64,000 nucleotides of DNA from Aidingimonas halophila (GTDB lineage Bacteria; Pseudomonadota; Gammaproteobacteria; Pseudomonadales; Halomonadaceae). The stretch spans positions 186,001 through 250,000 of the forward strand of contig NZ_FNNI01000003.1 of NCBI RefSeq assembly GCF_900106955.1. The letters run 5' to 3'. The position numbers and the translations under genes were made by a program. The notes below the pieces were generated by a model that had not been told where the DNA came from, did not search any database, and was given only the letters and a program-made list of their open reading frames with translations. Positions 1 to 8,830 of the stretch are shown piece after piece; within the stretch, counting starts at the first letter, position 1; every line of letters begins with the position of its first letter.

Positions 1-573
1 CCCCAACTCCTTGTACAAGCGCGCCATGCTCTGTTTCACCGGCTGACGGGAAAACAGCGCGCACCAGATCACGGAAATGGCACCGTACCATGCTGCCCCC
101 GTCACCAGCAGCAGCGGCTGGTGCCAGACCCCCTCTTCCGGTACGCCGCCCTGATGCTCGAGGTTGATCATGGTATAGATCGACAGGATAAGAGTACCCG
201 AAGCGATGGTCGCATATCGCTGCCCCACGGCACCCAACATGATCAGCACGAACGTGGAAACGGCCAAGCCTGCGGCGAACAACCACGGCCAAGGATATAG
301 CCACTGGACGCTCAGCGACGCCGTGGCGAAACAGACCAGCGTCACCAGTAGCGCCTGTAAACGCCCTTGCCAGCTATCATCGGTCTCCGACAGGGCGCTG
401 GCGATGATACCCAGGAACAACGGAATCACCAGGGCGATATCCCCTTGATACCAACTGAGTACGAGGGCACCAACGAAGGCGAGGAAAACACGGAAGCTGT
501 AGGCAAACTTATCGAGCGTCCAAAGGCGTCGCAAGTATCTCGATAACGGCGTCGGCATCATGGAGGACTGCAT
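1..573 (-). CDS. yccS: YccS-like FUSC-family inner-membrane protein, N-terminal part (runs off the left edge)
   Basis: The minus strand stays open from an ATG at 571-573 to base 1, giving about 191 residues with no stop. The translation includes LGIIASALSETDDSWQGR and LLLVTGAAWYGAIS, which I recognise as the conserved N-terminal part of the YccS/YhfK family. These are putative transporters with two sets of membrane helices and a cytoplasmic domain. At least four hydrophobic segments are visible. An alternative ATG lies at 559-561 in the same frame, and neither start has a good ribosome-binding site. The substrate of the family is not established. The C-terminal part lies outside the window. 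Confidence 0.8.
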   Translation of the reverse strand, partial: MQSSMMPTPLSRYLRRLWTLDKFAYSFRVFLAFVGALVLSWYQGDIALVIPLFLGIIASALSETDDSWQGRLQALLVTLVCFATASLSVQWLYPWPWLFAAGLAVSTFVLIMLGAVGQRYATIASGTLILSIYTMINLEHQGGVPEEGVWHQPLLLVTGAAWYGAISVIWCALFSRQPVKQSMARLYKELG

Positions 574-634
574 TGAAGTTAGACTTTAGTATAACGTCTA
601 TCGGAGCATTTATCGCCCCACTCCCGTCAACGCA

Positions 635-991
635 TCACAGGTGGGCGAGCAGACGCTGCAAGCGCTGCAGATCACTGGAATCGCCCACCAGACGGACATG
701 CCCGGCCATCATGCCGTCGAGGAAAGCCCTCCGTGACGGCTGACGCAACAGTTTCAGTGCCATATCGGGCTCGTCGAAACGTAACTCCAGATCGAGGTCG
801 ACCGGCAGTCCCGGCCCTGTCTCGATACCCTGAGCTGACATGCGGTAATGACGGGCGATCGACAGATCCTCGGTCGCGACTCCCCAATCGAAGCGAGTGC
901 GTTCACTCAGCGCTTGCCGAAAGGCGGGGTTACGGCGTAGCGCACGCTTGAGCAACCAACCGATGAACCACAGCAACAATCGCAATTTCAT
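635..991 (-). CDS. Small SCP2-like protein of unknown function
   Basis: A 118-residue protein with a basic, hydrophobic N-terminus (KLRLLLWFIGWLLKRALRR), followed by a compact alpha/beta stretch. The pattern LDLELRFDEPDMALKLL...FLDGMMAGHVRLVGD resembles the lipid-binding SCP2 fold seen in UbiT/UbiJ-type accessory proteins. The ATG is preceded by CGGAG at a suitable distance. It lies between the HU gene and the yccS-like gene on the same strand. I cannot name a substrate. A role in lipid or quinone handling is only an inference from the fold. Confidence 0.65.
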   Translation of the reverse strand: MKLRLLLWFIGWLLKRALRRNPAFRQALSERTRFDWGVATEDLSIARHYRMSAQGIETGPGLPVDLDLELRFDEPDMALKLLRQPSRRAFLDGMMAGHVRLVGDSSDLQRLQRLLAHL

Positions 992-1031
992 CGCGACTCC
1001 GAAACAAACAGGGAAGTACGGGCAGGAAATC

Positions 1032-1057
1032 CGCCGGCTACATGCGTGCAGCCGGCG
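1032..1057. terminator. GC-rich hairpin between HU and the SCP2-like gene
   Basis: CGCCGGCT at 1032-1039 is exactly complementary to AGCCGGCG at 1050-1057 across a 10-nt loop. There is no T-run on either side, so intrinsic termination is uncertain. It lies downstream of HU and upstream of the SCP2-like gene. Confidence 0.35.
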
Positions 1058-1110
1058 TGGTTCGGCTCTTTGTCCAACCGCTCATGTGGCGGATATCGGC
1101 CGAACGACAC

Positions 1111-1131
1111 CGCGGGGTCAAGATCCCCGCG
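1111..1131 (-). terminator. Hairpin just downstream of the HU gene
   Basis: CGCGGGG at 1111-1117 pairs perfectly with CCCCGCG at 1125-1131 across a 7-nt loop, 13 bases past the HU stop codon. The stem is strong but no U-tract follows on the minus strand. It may terminate transcription or protect the 3' end. Confidence 0.45.
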
Positions 1132-1143
1132 CTGCGGGCTCGC

Positions 1144-1419
1144 TTACTTGGCGACAGCGTCTTTCAGTGCTTTACCGGGCTTGAAAGCCACGGTCTTGCT
1201 CGCCGGAATGGTCAAGGGTTGACCGGTTTGAGGATTCTTTCCGGTACGAGCGGCACGTTCACGAACGGTGAAGGATCCGAAGCCGATCAGTGATACATCC
1301 TGACCCTTTGAGACACTGCCCGTAATCTCATCGAGAATGACATTGAGCACTTGGCCCGCTTTATCCTTGGAAAGATCGGCACGCTCGGCAATCGCCGCAG
1401 CGAGTTCTGGTTTGCGCAT
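1144..1419 (-). CDS. hupB: DNA-binding protein HU
   Basis: A 91-residue histone-like protein that bends and compacts DNA as a dimer. It begins MRKPELAAAIAERADLSK and carries the HU/IHF signature around GFGSFTVRERAARTGKNPQTG (residues 46-67), where the beta-arm enters the minor groove. Its length is typical of HU. The start at 1417-1419 is set by AGGAGGG seven bases upstream. The reading frame continues further upstream, but that extension has no family similarity. The position beside a rubredoxin reductase gene matches the Pseudomonas arrangement. It could be called hupA or hupB; I cannot tell which paralogue without the genome. Confidence 0.93.
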   Translation of the reverse strand: MRKPELAAAIAERADLSKDKAGQVLNVILDEITGSVSKGQDVSLIGFGSFTVRERAARTGKNPQTGQPLTIPASKTVAFKPGKALKDAVAK

Positions 1420-1579
1420 AAAGCCCTCCTGGTTTGGCATGGCAGGCGACCCAGGTCGCCCTTCTTGTTGTTGAGAACAAATGAATCGTCCCCGCGCGAG
1501 CCGCCGAAAGCATCGTGTCGCGAAGCAACAGGACCGTCGCCTGCCGCGACACTGAGCCGGTTCACACGGCACAACGCTT

Positions 1580-2740
1580 CTAGCCTAGCAATGCGGGGGC
1601 GGATCGCGCCAGTTCGACTTTCCTCCTGACACAGGCGCCTGTCAATGCAAACCCGATCAAACGACCGTCTTCCGCCTCGGCGAGCGCGGTCAAATCATGG
1701 CCTTCACCTTCGATTCGCCAACGTGCCGGTTCATGCGTCGGCGGCAAGGATACCACCGGCAGCGCCGGTGTCTTGACCAGAACCGGCCAGGGGCCGTAAG
1801 CAACACGCGTCGGCGTTCCCGTCAGCGTGGCAGCCAATGCCTTGACACTCGCCTGCAATGGCTGGACATACATGGCATTGACGCCATCCACACAGGCACC
1901 ATCGCCCAGCGCATAAATCGCCGGCGCCGAGGTACGCAGGTAACGATCAGTCTGGATGCCGCTTTCGTCGGTTTCGAGGCCGGCTGCTTCGGCCAGGTCG
2001 GTACGAGGGCCCAGTCCGGTGGCCACCAGGACCAGATCGGCCGACAAGCCGTGCCCGTCATTCAGGGTGATGGCAATACCGCTACCCTCGGCCTGCAGGG
2101 CCGCCACCCCACGCCCCAACCGCAGATGAACACCCTGCTCCGCCAAGGCTTCGCCCAAGGCATATCCCAACGGATCAGGCAGCAGGCGTGGCAATGGGGC
2201 CTCCTCGGGCGCGATCAGGGTGATCCCATGCCCGCCGGCAACCATATCGTTGGCGAATTCACATCCCACCAGGCCCGCACCGATGATCGCCACCCGTGCC
2301 GGTCGGCCAAGCGCACTCAGTGCAGCATGAAATGCCCGGTAATCATCAAGGTCGTTGATGGAGAACACACGACCGGACAGCTCATCCGTCACGGAGAAGG
2401 GCAAACGGGGCAACGCTCCGGTAGCAAGTACCAGTTCACCGAAGCCTGACGTTTCCACTCCCAACTGCAATTGGCGACTGGCCGGATCAATGGCAGTGAC
2501 ACGCGTGTGCGTACGCATCACGACCCCTTGCTGATCAGCGACCTCCAGTGCCGAGCGGGTGGCCAAGCGATCGGGCGGCAGATGTTTGGCAAATCCCGTG
2601 GATAACAGCGGCTTGGCATACTCGTCACCGCTATCGGCCGTGATCACGGTAATGGCTCGGTGCGAGTCGTGGGCGCGAATCTGTCGAGCAAGGCCCAGAC
2701 CCGCCATACCGCTACCGATGATGATCAATGGCTCGTTCAT
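1580..2740 (-). CDS. FAD-dependent NAD(P)H oxidoreductase, rubredoxin reductase type
   Basis: About 386 residues with two Rossmann motifs: FAD-binding IIIGSGMAGLGLARQ near residues 6-20 and NAD-binding AIIGAGLVGCEFAND near 151-165. A C-terminal FAD motif IYALGDGACVDG follows. This is the layout of rubredoxin-NAD reductases such as AlkT, which pass electrons from NAD(P)H to rubredoxin. The start at 2738-2740 has GGGAGTG upstream. The family placement is supported by context, since a rubredoxin reductase also neighbours HU and ubiC in pseudomonads. No rubredoxin gene is visible in this window, so the true acceptor is unknown. Confidence 0.78.
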   Translation of the reverse strand: MNEPLIIIGSGMAGLGLARQIRAHDSHRAITVITADSGDEYAKPLLSTGFAKHLPPDRLATRSALEVADQQGVVMRTHTRVTAIDPASRQLQLGVETSGFGELVLATGALPRLPFSVTDELSGRVFSINDLDDYRAFHAALSALGRPARVAIIGAGLVGCEFANDMVAGGHGITLIAPEEAPLPRLLPDPLGYALGEALAEQGVHLRLGRGVAALQAEGSGIAITLNDGHGLSADLVLVATGLGPRTDLAEAAGLETDESGIQTDRYLRTSAPAIYALGDGACVDGVNAMYVQPLQASVKALAATLTGTPTRVAYGPWPVLVKTPALPVVSLPPTHEPARWRIEGEGHDLTALAEAEDGRLIGFALTGACVRRKVELARSAPALLG

Positions 2741-2810
2741 GACACTCCCGACGCACAGCTCCAAGGGATGACCATGGTACACTACCGGCCTTGACCTTGA
2801 CTCGGAGGCA

Positions 2811-3362
2811 ATGGTGCACGACGGCCATGATAGATCCCAAGGATGGCTTCCCGACTGGCGACCGGCCGACGCCTGGCGTGCCGACATGAGTCCCGATTGG
2901 TGGCAATGGGTTGCCTCGCGTGACTCCCTGACATCACGCCTGATCGAAGCGGCCGGCGACCGGGACTTCCGTGTGCGTCTGATCGATCAGCGTCTGGGCC
3001 GCCCCAGACTGGACGAAGCGCGAGCCCTGGCACTCGATCCCCGCCAGCAGGCATGGTTGCGGGAAGTCGCCCTGTGCATCGATGAACGTCCCTGGGTAGT
3101 GGCACGCTCGGTCGCGCCCATGAACCGCCTCCAGGGACAACGACTTGCCCAGCTCGGTGAGCGCTCCCTCGGCAGTTGGCTGTTTCGTCAGCCCGATCTC
3201 CAGCGAAGTCGTATCGAAGTGACTCACCGCCCGGCGCCGTTCTTCCCGGAACAGGGGCCGTGGGGCCGTCGCTCGGTGTTTCAGCATGGCCGCTTCAAGG
3301 TGTTGGTCCAGGAGTTCTTCCTTGATCGAATGGCGGATGATTTGCGCTTGCCGTCGCGTTAG
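2811..3362 (+). CDS. ubiC: Chorismate lyase UbiC
   Basis: A 183-residue cytosolic enzyme that splits chorismate into 4-hydroxybenzoate and pyruvate, the entry step of ubiquinone synthesis. Recognisable family features are [19 protein letters not shown], the active-site region WVVARSVAP, and the C-terminal [21 protein letters not shown] containing the conserved glutamate. The ATG at 2811 follows a GGAGG at about 2801-2805. ubiA begins about 25 bases after its stop on the same strand, so the two first enzymes of the pathway are very likely co-transcribed. Confidence 0.92.
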   Translation: MVHDGHDRSQGWLPDWRPADAWRADMSPDWWQWVASRDSLTSRLIEAAGDRDFRVRLIDQRLGRPRLDEARALALDPRQQAWLREVALCIDERPWVVARSVAPMNRLQGQRLAQLGERSLGSWLFRQPDLQRSRIEVTHRPAPFFPEQGPWGRRSVFQHGRFKVLVQEFFLDRMADDLRLPSR

Positions 3363-3391
3363 GATATCGCCTCTGGCTACTGGAGATGTCG

Positions 3392-4276
3392 ATGGATCAG
3401 ACAGCCCCCCGACGCGGTATCGCACGGCTTCCCGATTTCCTCGCCCTGACGCGTCTGGACCGTCCGATCGGTACCTGGCTGCTCATGTGGCCGACATTAT
3501 GGGCCTTGTGGATCGCGGCCGAGGGAGTGCCCTCGCGCGATGTGCTGCTGATCTTCATTGCCGGCGTTTATGTCATGCGTGCTGCCGGCTGCGTGGTCAA
3601 CGATTACGCTGACCGCCACTTCGATGGCCATGTCAAGCGAACCCGGGAGCGTCCGCTGGCCACTGGCCGCATCAGCGAACGCGAAGCCAAGGGGCTATTC
3701 GTGTTGCTGGTGACAACGGCGTTCATTCTGGTGTGTTTCACCAACCGTTTCACCATCCTGTTGTCGATCGGCGGCGTGATCCTGGCCTTCATCTACCCCT
3801 TCATGAAGCGCTATACCCATCTGCCGCAGTTGTTTCTGGGCGCCGCTTTCTCCTGGGCGATTCCCATGGCATTCGGCGCAGTACAGCAAGGCGTGCCGTT
3901 CGAGGCATGGTTGCTGTTCCTCGCCAATGTGATCTGGACGGTGGCCTACGATACCGAATACGCCATGGTCGATCGTGACGATGACCTGAAGATCGGCATC
4001 AAGTCCACCGCCGTGCTGTTCGGCCGGGCCGACAAGGCGATCATTGCCGTGCTGCAGGGATTCACCCTGCTCTTGCTGGCCTGGGTTGGGTGGCGACTGA
4101 CCTTGGGTGGCTTCTTCTGGCTGGGCCTCGCAGCCATGGCCGCCATCTTCGTCTATCAGCAATGGTTGATACGGGACCGATCCCGCGAATACTGCTTCCG
4201 TGCCTTTCTCAACAACCACTGGGCAGGTCTGGTACTGTTCGCCGGCCTCGTTCTCACCTGGTGGCCCGATGCATGA
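3392..4276 (+). CDS. ubiA: 4-hydroxybenzoate octaprenyltransferase UbiA
   Basis: An integral membrane prenyltransferase that joins the polyprenyl side chain to 4-hydroxybenzoate. The first Asp-rich motif [21 protein letters not shown] and the second [13 protein letters not shown] bind the Mg-diphosphate of the donor. About eight or nine hydrophobic helices are visible. Two in-frame ATGs compete. GGAG touches the one at 3386 with no spacing but sits 6 bases before the one at 3392, so I prefer 3392, which gives 294 residues. It follows ubiC directly and ends before the phoB promoter. Confidence 0.93.
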   Translation: MDQTAPRRGIARLPDFLALTRLDRPIGTWLLMWPTLWALWIAAEGVPSRDVLLIFIAGVYVMRAAGCVVNDYADRHFDGHVKRTRERPLATGRISEREAKGLFVLLVTTAFILVCFTNRFTILLSIGGVILAFIYPFMKRYTHLPQLFLGAAFSWAIPMAFGAVQQGVPFEAWLLFLANVIWTVAYDTEYAMVDRDDDLKIGIKSTAVLFGRADKAIIAVLQGFTLLLLAWVGWRLTLGGFFWLGLAAMAAIFVYQQWLIRDRSREYCFRAFLNNHWAGLVLFAGLVLTWWPDA

Positions 4277-4307
4277 CGGCAGCGGCCATTCACTTGGCAA
4301 GGATGCG

Positions 4308-4358
4308 CTGTCATGACATTGTCATATACTCGTGCTGTCATCGTCATCAGCTTGTCAT
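4308..4358 (+). promoter_or_regulatory. Two Pho boxes upstream of phoB
   Basis: CTGTCAT at 4308-4314 and TTGTCAT at 4319-4325 are two PhoB half-sites spaced 11 bases apart. A second pair, TCGTCAT at 4341-4347 and TTGTCAT at 4352-4358, keeps the same 11-base spacing. They lie 20-70 bases before the phoB start, consistent with the known autoregulation of phoBR by phospho-PhoB under phosphate limitation. An extra CTGTCAT at 4335 is out of phase with both pairs. Confidence 0.8.
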
Positions 4359-4377
4359 AGCCATGATGAGGTCCAGG

Positions 4378-5067
4378 ATGACTTCCAAAACCGTGCTTAT
4401 CGTCGATGATGAAGCCTCGATCCGCGAAATGATCGCGGTGGCGCTGGAAATGGCCGACTATCGAGTACTCGAAGCCGACAATGCCCAGGATGCCCACGCG
4501 ATCGTCATCGATGAGCATCCCGACCTGATGCTGCTTGACTGGATGATGCCAGGAACCAGCGGTATCGAACTGGCCAGACGCCTCAAGCGTGATGAAACGA
4601 CCGCCGAACTCCCGATCATCCTGCTCACCGCCAAAAGTGAGGAGGATAACAAGATCCAGGGACTGGAAGCCGGTGCCGACGACTACATCACCAAGCCTTT
4701 CTCGCCTCGCGAACTCGTCGCCCGGCTCAAGGCCGTACTGCGTCGCAGTACCCCCAAGGGGGTCGAGGAAACCGTCGAAGTCGAAGGACTGGTCCTCGAC
4801 CCCGCCAGTCATCGCGTCAGCACCAACGGCAGTGCGGTGGACATCGGACCGACCGAATACCGCCTGCTGCAGTTCTTCATGACGCACCAGGAGCGTGTCT
4901 ATACGCGGGATCAATTGCTCGACCAGGTCTGGGGCGGTAATGTCTATGTCGAGGAGCGTACTGTCGATGTGCACATCCGTCGTTTGCGCAAGGCACTGGG
5001 TGACAATCACAAGCACTTGATCCAGACCGTACGCGGCACCGGTTACCGTTTTTCCACACGCGACTAG
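4378..5067 (+). CDS. phoB: Phosphate response regulator PhoB
   Basis: A 229-residue OmpR-type response regulator. The receiver domain (1-122) has the acidic pair D10-D11, the phospho-acceptor D54 in MLLDWMMPG, T84 and K106 in ITKPF. The C-terminal winged-helix domain ends in VRGTGYRFSTRD. When phosphorylated by PhoR it binds Pho boxes and activates phosphate-starvation genes. The frame is open upstream to 4090, but family alignment and the Pho boxes place the start at 4378. phoR follows after 16 bases. Confidence 0.95.
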   Translation: MTSKTVLIVDDEASIREMIAVALEMADYRVLEADNAQDAHAIVIDEHPDLMLLDWMMPGTSGIELARRLKRDETTAELPIILLTAKSEEDNKIQGLEAGADDYITKPFSPRELVARLKAVLRRSTPKGVEETVEVEGLVLDPASHRVSTNGSAVDIGPTEYRLLQFFMTHQERVYTRDQLLDQVWGGNVYVEERTVDVHIRRLRKALGDNHKHLIQTVRGTGYRFSTRD

Positions 5068-5083
5068 GAGGATCGACCCCGGC

Positions 5084-6400
5084 GTGCGCTATTGGAACCA
5101 GGAACTTTGGCGACTTGCCGGCCTGGTGATCGTCCTGGGCCTGGCCGGCTGGGTGATTGATGCCCCCGGGTTCGGTATTGCCCTGGGACTGGCGATCTAT
5201 CTGGCCATCCACCTGCAACGTCTGCGCTCCCTCTATCGTTGGCTGACCCGTCATCCTCACGATGAGCCGCCCGCGGCGTCGGGAATATGGGGCGAACTCT
5301 TCGACAAGCTCTACAAGTATCAGAAAGCGCAACGCATCACCCAGAAGCGATTGCGCGATACGCTCAAGCGCATCCAGGACTCGTCCGAGGCGATGAGCGA
5401 CAGTGTCGTCATGCTCGATCGTCGCGGCGACCTGGAGTGGTGGAACAGCGCCGCCGAGCGCATGCTGGGTCTCAAGGCGTCCCATGATCGCGGGCAGCAT
5501 ATTACCAATCTGGTGCGCGACCCGCGTTTCATCGACTACTTGAATACCCGCGACTATCAGGAACCGCTGACACTCACGTCACCGATCGATGAGCGACGGG
5601 TTCTTCAGTTCCAGATCACACTTTACGGTGACGATGAACGTCTGCTGATGGCGCGCGACATCACACGTCTACACCGGCTTGAACAGATGCGGCGTGATTT
5701 CGTGGCCAATGTGTCACACGAGTTGCGGACGCCGTTGACGGTTCTGGCCGGTTATCTCGAGACCTATATCGACAACGCCGATCAGTTGCCCTCACGCATG
5801 GCTCGGGGGCTGCAACAGATGCAGAGCCAGACCCTGCGCATGCAGAACCTGGTCAACGATTTACTGCTCCTGTCACGTCTGGAGATCGACCAGCGCACTG
5901 ACGACTCGGTGCCGGTGGACGTCGGCGACATGCTGGAAGCCATCCGCAACGATGCCGAATCACTTTCGGGCGGTCATCATCATCTGAGCGTGGATATCGA
6001 TGACGTGGGCGCATTGATGGGCAACGAGAAGGAGTTGCACAGTGCCATTTCCAACCTGACAGTCAACGCCGTACGCTACGCCGGTGAAGGGTGTCATATC
6101 ACCCTGCGTTGGCGGCAGTACGGCGATAATGCCTGTATCGAGGTGGAAGATGATGGTGAAGGCATCGATCCGGTTCATATTCCGCGCCTGACGGAACGCT
6201 TTTATCGGGTCGACAAGGGGCGCAGTACGTCAACCGGGGGAACGGGGCTGGGACTGGCCATCGTCAAGCATGTGCTCCTGCGACACGATGCCCATCTCGA
6301 GATCGACTCCCACCCTGGACAGGGCGCCTGTTTCCGCTGCGTATTCCCCCCCGAACGTGTGACGCCCGCCCAATCCATCCCGCGTATTCAGGAAGCCTGA
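5084..6400 (+). CDS. phoR: Phosphate-regulon sensor histidine kinase PhoR
   Basis: A 438-residue inner-membrane kinase that phosphorylates PhoB when phosphate is scarce. It has N-terminal hydrophobic segments (about 10-46), a basic linker, a PAS domain (about 95-195), and the H-box NVSHELRTPL with H212. The ATPase domain shows the N box (NLTVNAVRYA), the G1 box DDGEGID and the G2 box GGTGLGLAIVKH. It starts with GTG after an AGGAGG 12 bases upstream. There is no large periplasmic domain, as in E. coli PhoR, which senses phosphate through Pst/PhoU. Its 3' end overlaps the convergent cysZ by 13 bases. Confidence 0.94.
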   Translation: MRYWNQELWRLAGLVIVLGLAGWVIDAPGFGIALGLAIYLAIHLQRLRSLYRWLTRHPHDEPPAASGIWGELFDKLYKYQKAQRITQKRLRDTLKRIQDSSEAMSDSVVMLDRRGDLEWWNSAAERMLGLKASHDRGQHITNLVRDPRFIDYLNTRDYQEPLTLTSPIDERRVLQFQITLYGDDERLLMARDITRLHRLEQMRRDFVANVSHELRTPLTVLAGYLETYIDNADQLPSRMARGLQQMQSQTLRMQNLVNDLLLLSRLEIDQRTDDSVPVDVGDMLEAIRNDAESLSGGHHHLSVDIDDVGALMGNEKELHSAISNLTVNAVRYAGEGCHITLRWRQYGDNACIEVEDDGEGIDPVHIPRLTERFYRVDKGRSTSTGGTGLGLAIVKHVLLRHDAHLEIDSHPGQGACFRCVFPPERVTPAQSIPRIQEA

Positions 6401-7125
6401 GCGAGATCCTGGCTCAGACCACGATAATGCCGCTCCCACATTTGCACGGCGCCAGCCACAGCACCGGGCAGTAGAAAGACATTGGCCAACGGCACCCAGG
6501 TCAACAGCGTCACCCAGGCACCGAAGGTCAGGCTTTGCCACCAGCGCTTGCCCAGGCGGCGTTTCATGTCCGGGAAGCTGACCCGGTTGTTATCCATGGG
6601 ATAATCGAGGTAGGTGATCGCCATCATCCAGGCGGCAAAGACCGCCCACAATACCGGGGTGACGAGATTGATGAGCGGAATCCAGCTCAACACCAGCAGG
6701 ACGGCCAGTCGGGGCAGGATGTAACCCAGCTTGCGAAGCTCCCGACCCATGGCGTCGACGCCTGTCCTGATCAGGCCCCGATCGTCAGCCGGCGGGCGTC
6801 CTGTCAGACGCGTTTCCACCTTGGCCGCCAGAAAGCCGTAGAACGGGGCGGCGATCAGGTGTGTCACCAGGGTGAACGTGAAGAAGACCACGATGATCAG
6901 TGCTACCACGAACAGTGGCCAGATCAACCACTCCAGCCATTCCAGCCAGCCCGGAACCATGGCCATCCAAGCGTCCAGCCAGCCTCCGAAGTGCGTCCAG
7001 GTCACATGAAGCGTGACGGCATAGATCATCAGATTGATGGCAATGGGCATGAAGACATAGCGACGCATACCCGGGGTATATACGGTTCTGACCCCTTGGG
7101 TCACAGCGGCGAGTGAGCTGAACAT
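6388..7125 (-). CDS. cysZ: CysZ-like sulfate transporter (EI24 domain)
   Basis: A 245-residue membrane protein with about four to six hydrophobic segments. The sequence VTHLIAAPFYGFLAAKVE and the stretch LDYPMDNNRVSFPDMKRRL are typical of the CysZ/EI24 family. CysZ supports sulfate uptake for cysteine synthesis in enteric bacteria. The gene lies between convergent phoR and the upstream phoU, an unusual place for a sulfur gene. Function at this locus is assigned by family only. The ATG is at 7123-7125 and no cys genes are adjacent. Confidence 0.82.
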   Translation of the reverse strand: MFSSLAAVTQGVRTVYTPGMRRYVFMPIAINLMIYAVTLHVTWTHFGGWLDAWMAMVPGWLEWLEWLIWPLFVVALIIVVFFTFTLVTHLIAAPFYGFLAAKVETRLTGRPPADDRGLIRTGVDAMGRELRKLGYILPRLAVLLVLSWIPLINLVTPVLWAVFAAWMMAITYLDYPMDNNRVSFPDMKRRLGKRWWQSLTFGAWVTLLTWVPLANVFLLPGAVAGAVQMWERHYRGLSQDLAQAS

Positions 7126-7172
7126 CTTATCCTTCCCTTGATCCGGCGTTTTCCCTCGGTCGGGGAATGACT

Positions 7173-7197
7173 CGGTCGTCGCGTCTGGCGACGACCG
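7173..7197 (-). terminator. Strong hairpin downstream of phoU
   Basis: CGGTCGTCGC at 7173-7182 and GCGACGACCG at 7188-7197 form a perfect 10-bp stem with a 5-nt loop, about 30 bases past the phoU stop and about 50 before cysZ. It has no U-tract. It is a likely 3'-end structure for the pst-phoU transcript. A second weaker hairpin (TTCCC/GGGAA) lies at about 7151-7167. Confidence 0.5.
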
Positions 7198-7227
7198 ACA
7201 CCATTGATCATCAACGGGAAGCGCGGG

Positions 7228-7956
7228 TCAAGACGATCCCTTGAGAGCATCCTCATCGAGTTCATCGGGATCGATATGGCGGATATCCAGGCCCTTGACC
7301 AGATAGATGACATGTTCCGCCAGATTATTGGCGTGATCGCCGACCCGTTCGAGTGCCCGCAGTACCCACATGACACTGAGAACGGACGTGATCGAGCGTG
7401 GATCTTCCATCATGAAGGTCATCAGCGAGCGCATGGCACTGGTGTACTCAGAGTCCACTGCATCGTCTTCGTGCACCACCTGCAAGGCCAGATCGATATC
7501 GAATCGGGCAAAAGCGGTCAGGGAATCGCGCACCATCTTGCGCACATGCTCACTGATGTGACGGACTTCCACCAATCCCTTGGGACCATTGCCGGCTTCG
7601 CTTAGCGCCACGGCATTGCGCGCGATCTTGCTCGCCTCATCGCCGATACGCTCGAGATCCGAGGTAGCACGGATGACTGCCAGCACCAGTCGCAGATCGG
7701 AGGCGGCCGGTTGGCGGCGGGCCAGGATCCGGGTGCATTCGTCATCGATCTTGAGCTGCATTTCGTTGACGGCCTTGTCGTCGTCACTGACCCGCTCACC
7801 GAGGCGGCTGTCGCTTTCGAGTAACGCCGTGACGGCATCCTGAACCTGCTTCTCGACTTGTCCCCCCATGGTCATCAGGTGGGTCTTGAGCTCCTCGAGT
7901 TCCTGGTTGAACTGCTTGGAAATGTGCTGGCTATGTGTATCGCTGGTGATATCCAT
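7228..7956 (-). CDS. phoU: Phosphate signalling and transport regulator PhoU
   Basis: A 242-residue all-helical protein with two PhoU repeats. The metal-binding motifs are RIGDEASKIARNAV in the first repeat and RVGDHANNLAEHVIYL in the second. PhoU links the PstSCAB transporter to PhoR, silencing PhoB output when phosphate is plentiful. The acidic C-terminus (DIRHIDPDELDEDAL) is a short tail. It lies 33 bases after pstB on the same strand, the usual last gene of the pst operon. Confidence 0.95.
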   Translation of the reverse strand: MDITSDTHSQHISKQFNQELEELKTHLMTMGGQVEKQVQDAVTALLESDSRLGERVSDDDKAVNEMQLKIDDECTRILARRQPAASDLRLVLAVIRATSDLERIGDEASKIARNAVALSEAGNGPKGLVEVRHISEHVRKMVRDSLTAFARFDIDLALQVVHEDDAVDSEYTSAMRSLMTFMMEDPRSITSVLSVMWVLRALERVGDHANNLAEHVIYLVKGLDIRHIDPDELDEDALKGSS

Positions 7957-7989
7957 GGGTCTCTCCTGAAAACACCGGGCAACGACTTT

Positions 7990-8811
7990 TCAGTCGGTGC
8001 GCCCGGTGATGTAGTTCTCTGTACGGGCTAAACGTGGATTGGTGAACACGGTATCGGTCGCGCCGTACTCGATGAGCTCGCCCTCTTCGAGAAACGCGGT
8101 ATAGTCCGAGACTCGCGCGGCTTGTTGCATGTTGTGGGTCACCAGTACCAGTGTCAGATGTGACTTCAGGTTGCGTATCAACTCCTCGATCTTAAGCGTC
8201 GATATCGGATCCAACGCCGACGCCGGCTCGTCGAGCAACACTACTTCGGGTTGGACGGCCAGAGTCCGAGCAATCACCAGGCGTTGCTGCTGTCCCCCGG
8301 ACAGCAACAACGCTGACTCATGCAAGCGGTGCTTCACTTCATCCCACAAGGCAGCCGATTCCAGAGCCCATTCGATCACCTCATCGCGACGTCGTTTGGG
8401 TAATGCTGCCTGGAGCCGCAATCCGAACGCCACATTCTCGTAGATCGACATGGGGAAGGGGTTGGGTGTCTGAAAGACCATTCCCACCCGCCGGCGCAAA
8501 TCCGCCACATCGACCTCGGGTGCATGGATTTCCTGGCCCTCCAGAACGATGCGTCCCTGACGCGCAACATCCTCGTTGAGGTCATGAAGGCGGTTGAAGG
8601 CTCGCAACAATGTTGACTTACCGCACCCTGATGGCCCGATGAACGCCGTCACACGATGGCGCGGCACATGCAGACTCAAGCCGGACAAGGCGGTCTTGTC
8701 ACCATACGCGATCGTCAGATCCTCGATCTCGAAACAGCGATCCGTCGACGGAATATCCCTCACGATCTCGTGCAGGGTTGCCGGTGTTGGCGATGCATCG
8801 GCCATCAACAA
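7990..8811 (-). CDS. pstB: Phosphate ABC transporter ATP-binding protein PstB
   Basis: A 273-residue ATPase that powers the PstCA channel. Walker A is [11 protein letters not shown], the Q-loop region is [19 protein letters not shown] (a PstB hallmark), the signature is [10 protein letters not shown], Walker B is [13 protein letters not shown], and the switch histidine is in LVTHNMQQA. Starts at TTG 8811 or ATG 8805 are both possible. GGAGGGG is 6 bases before the TTG and 12 before the ATG, so the exact N-terminus is open. It sits 19 bases downstream of pstA. Confidence 0.95.
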   Translation of the reverse strand: MLMADASPTPATLHEIVRDIPSTDRCFEIEDLTIAYGDKTALSGLSLHVPRHRVTAFIGPSGCGKSTLLRAFNRLHDLNEDVARQGRIVLEGQEIHAPEVDVADLRRRVGMVFQTPNPFPMSIYENVAFGLRLQAALPKRRRDEVIEWALESAALWDEVKHRLHESALLLSGGQQQRLVIARTLAVQPEVVLLDEPASALDPISTLKIEELIRNLKSHLTLVLVTHNMQQAARVSDYTAFLEEGELIEYGATDTVFTNPRLARTENYITGRTD

Positions 8812-8830
8812 GGGTCGCCCCTCCCATTCA

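Noticed and set aside
1697-2449. 250-codon plus-strand open frame opposite the rubredoxin reductase
   Set aside because: Complementary to conserved Rossmann motifs; the translation looks random.
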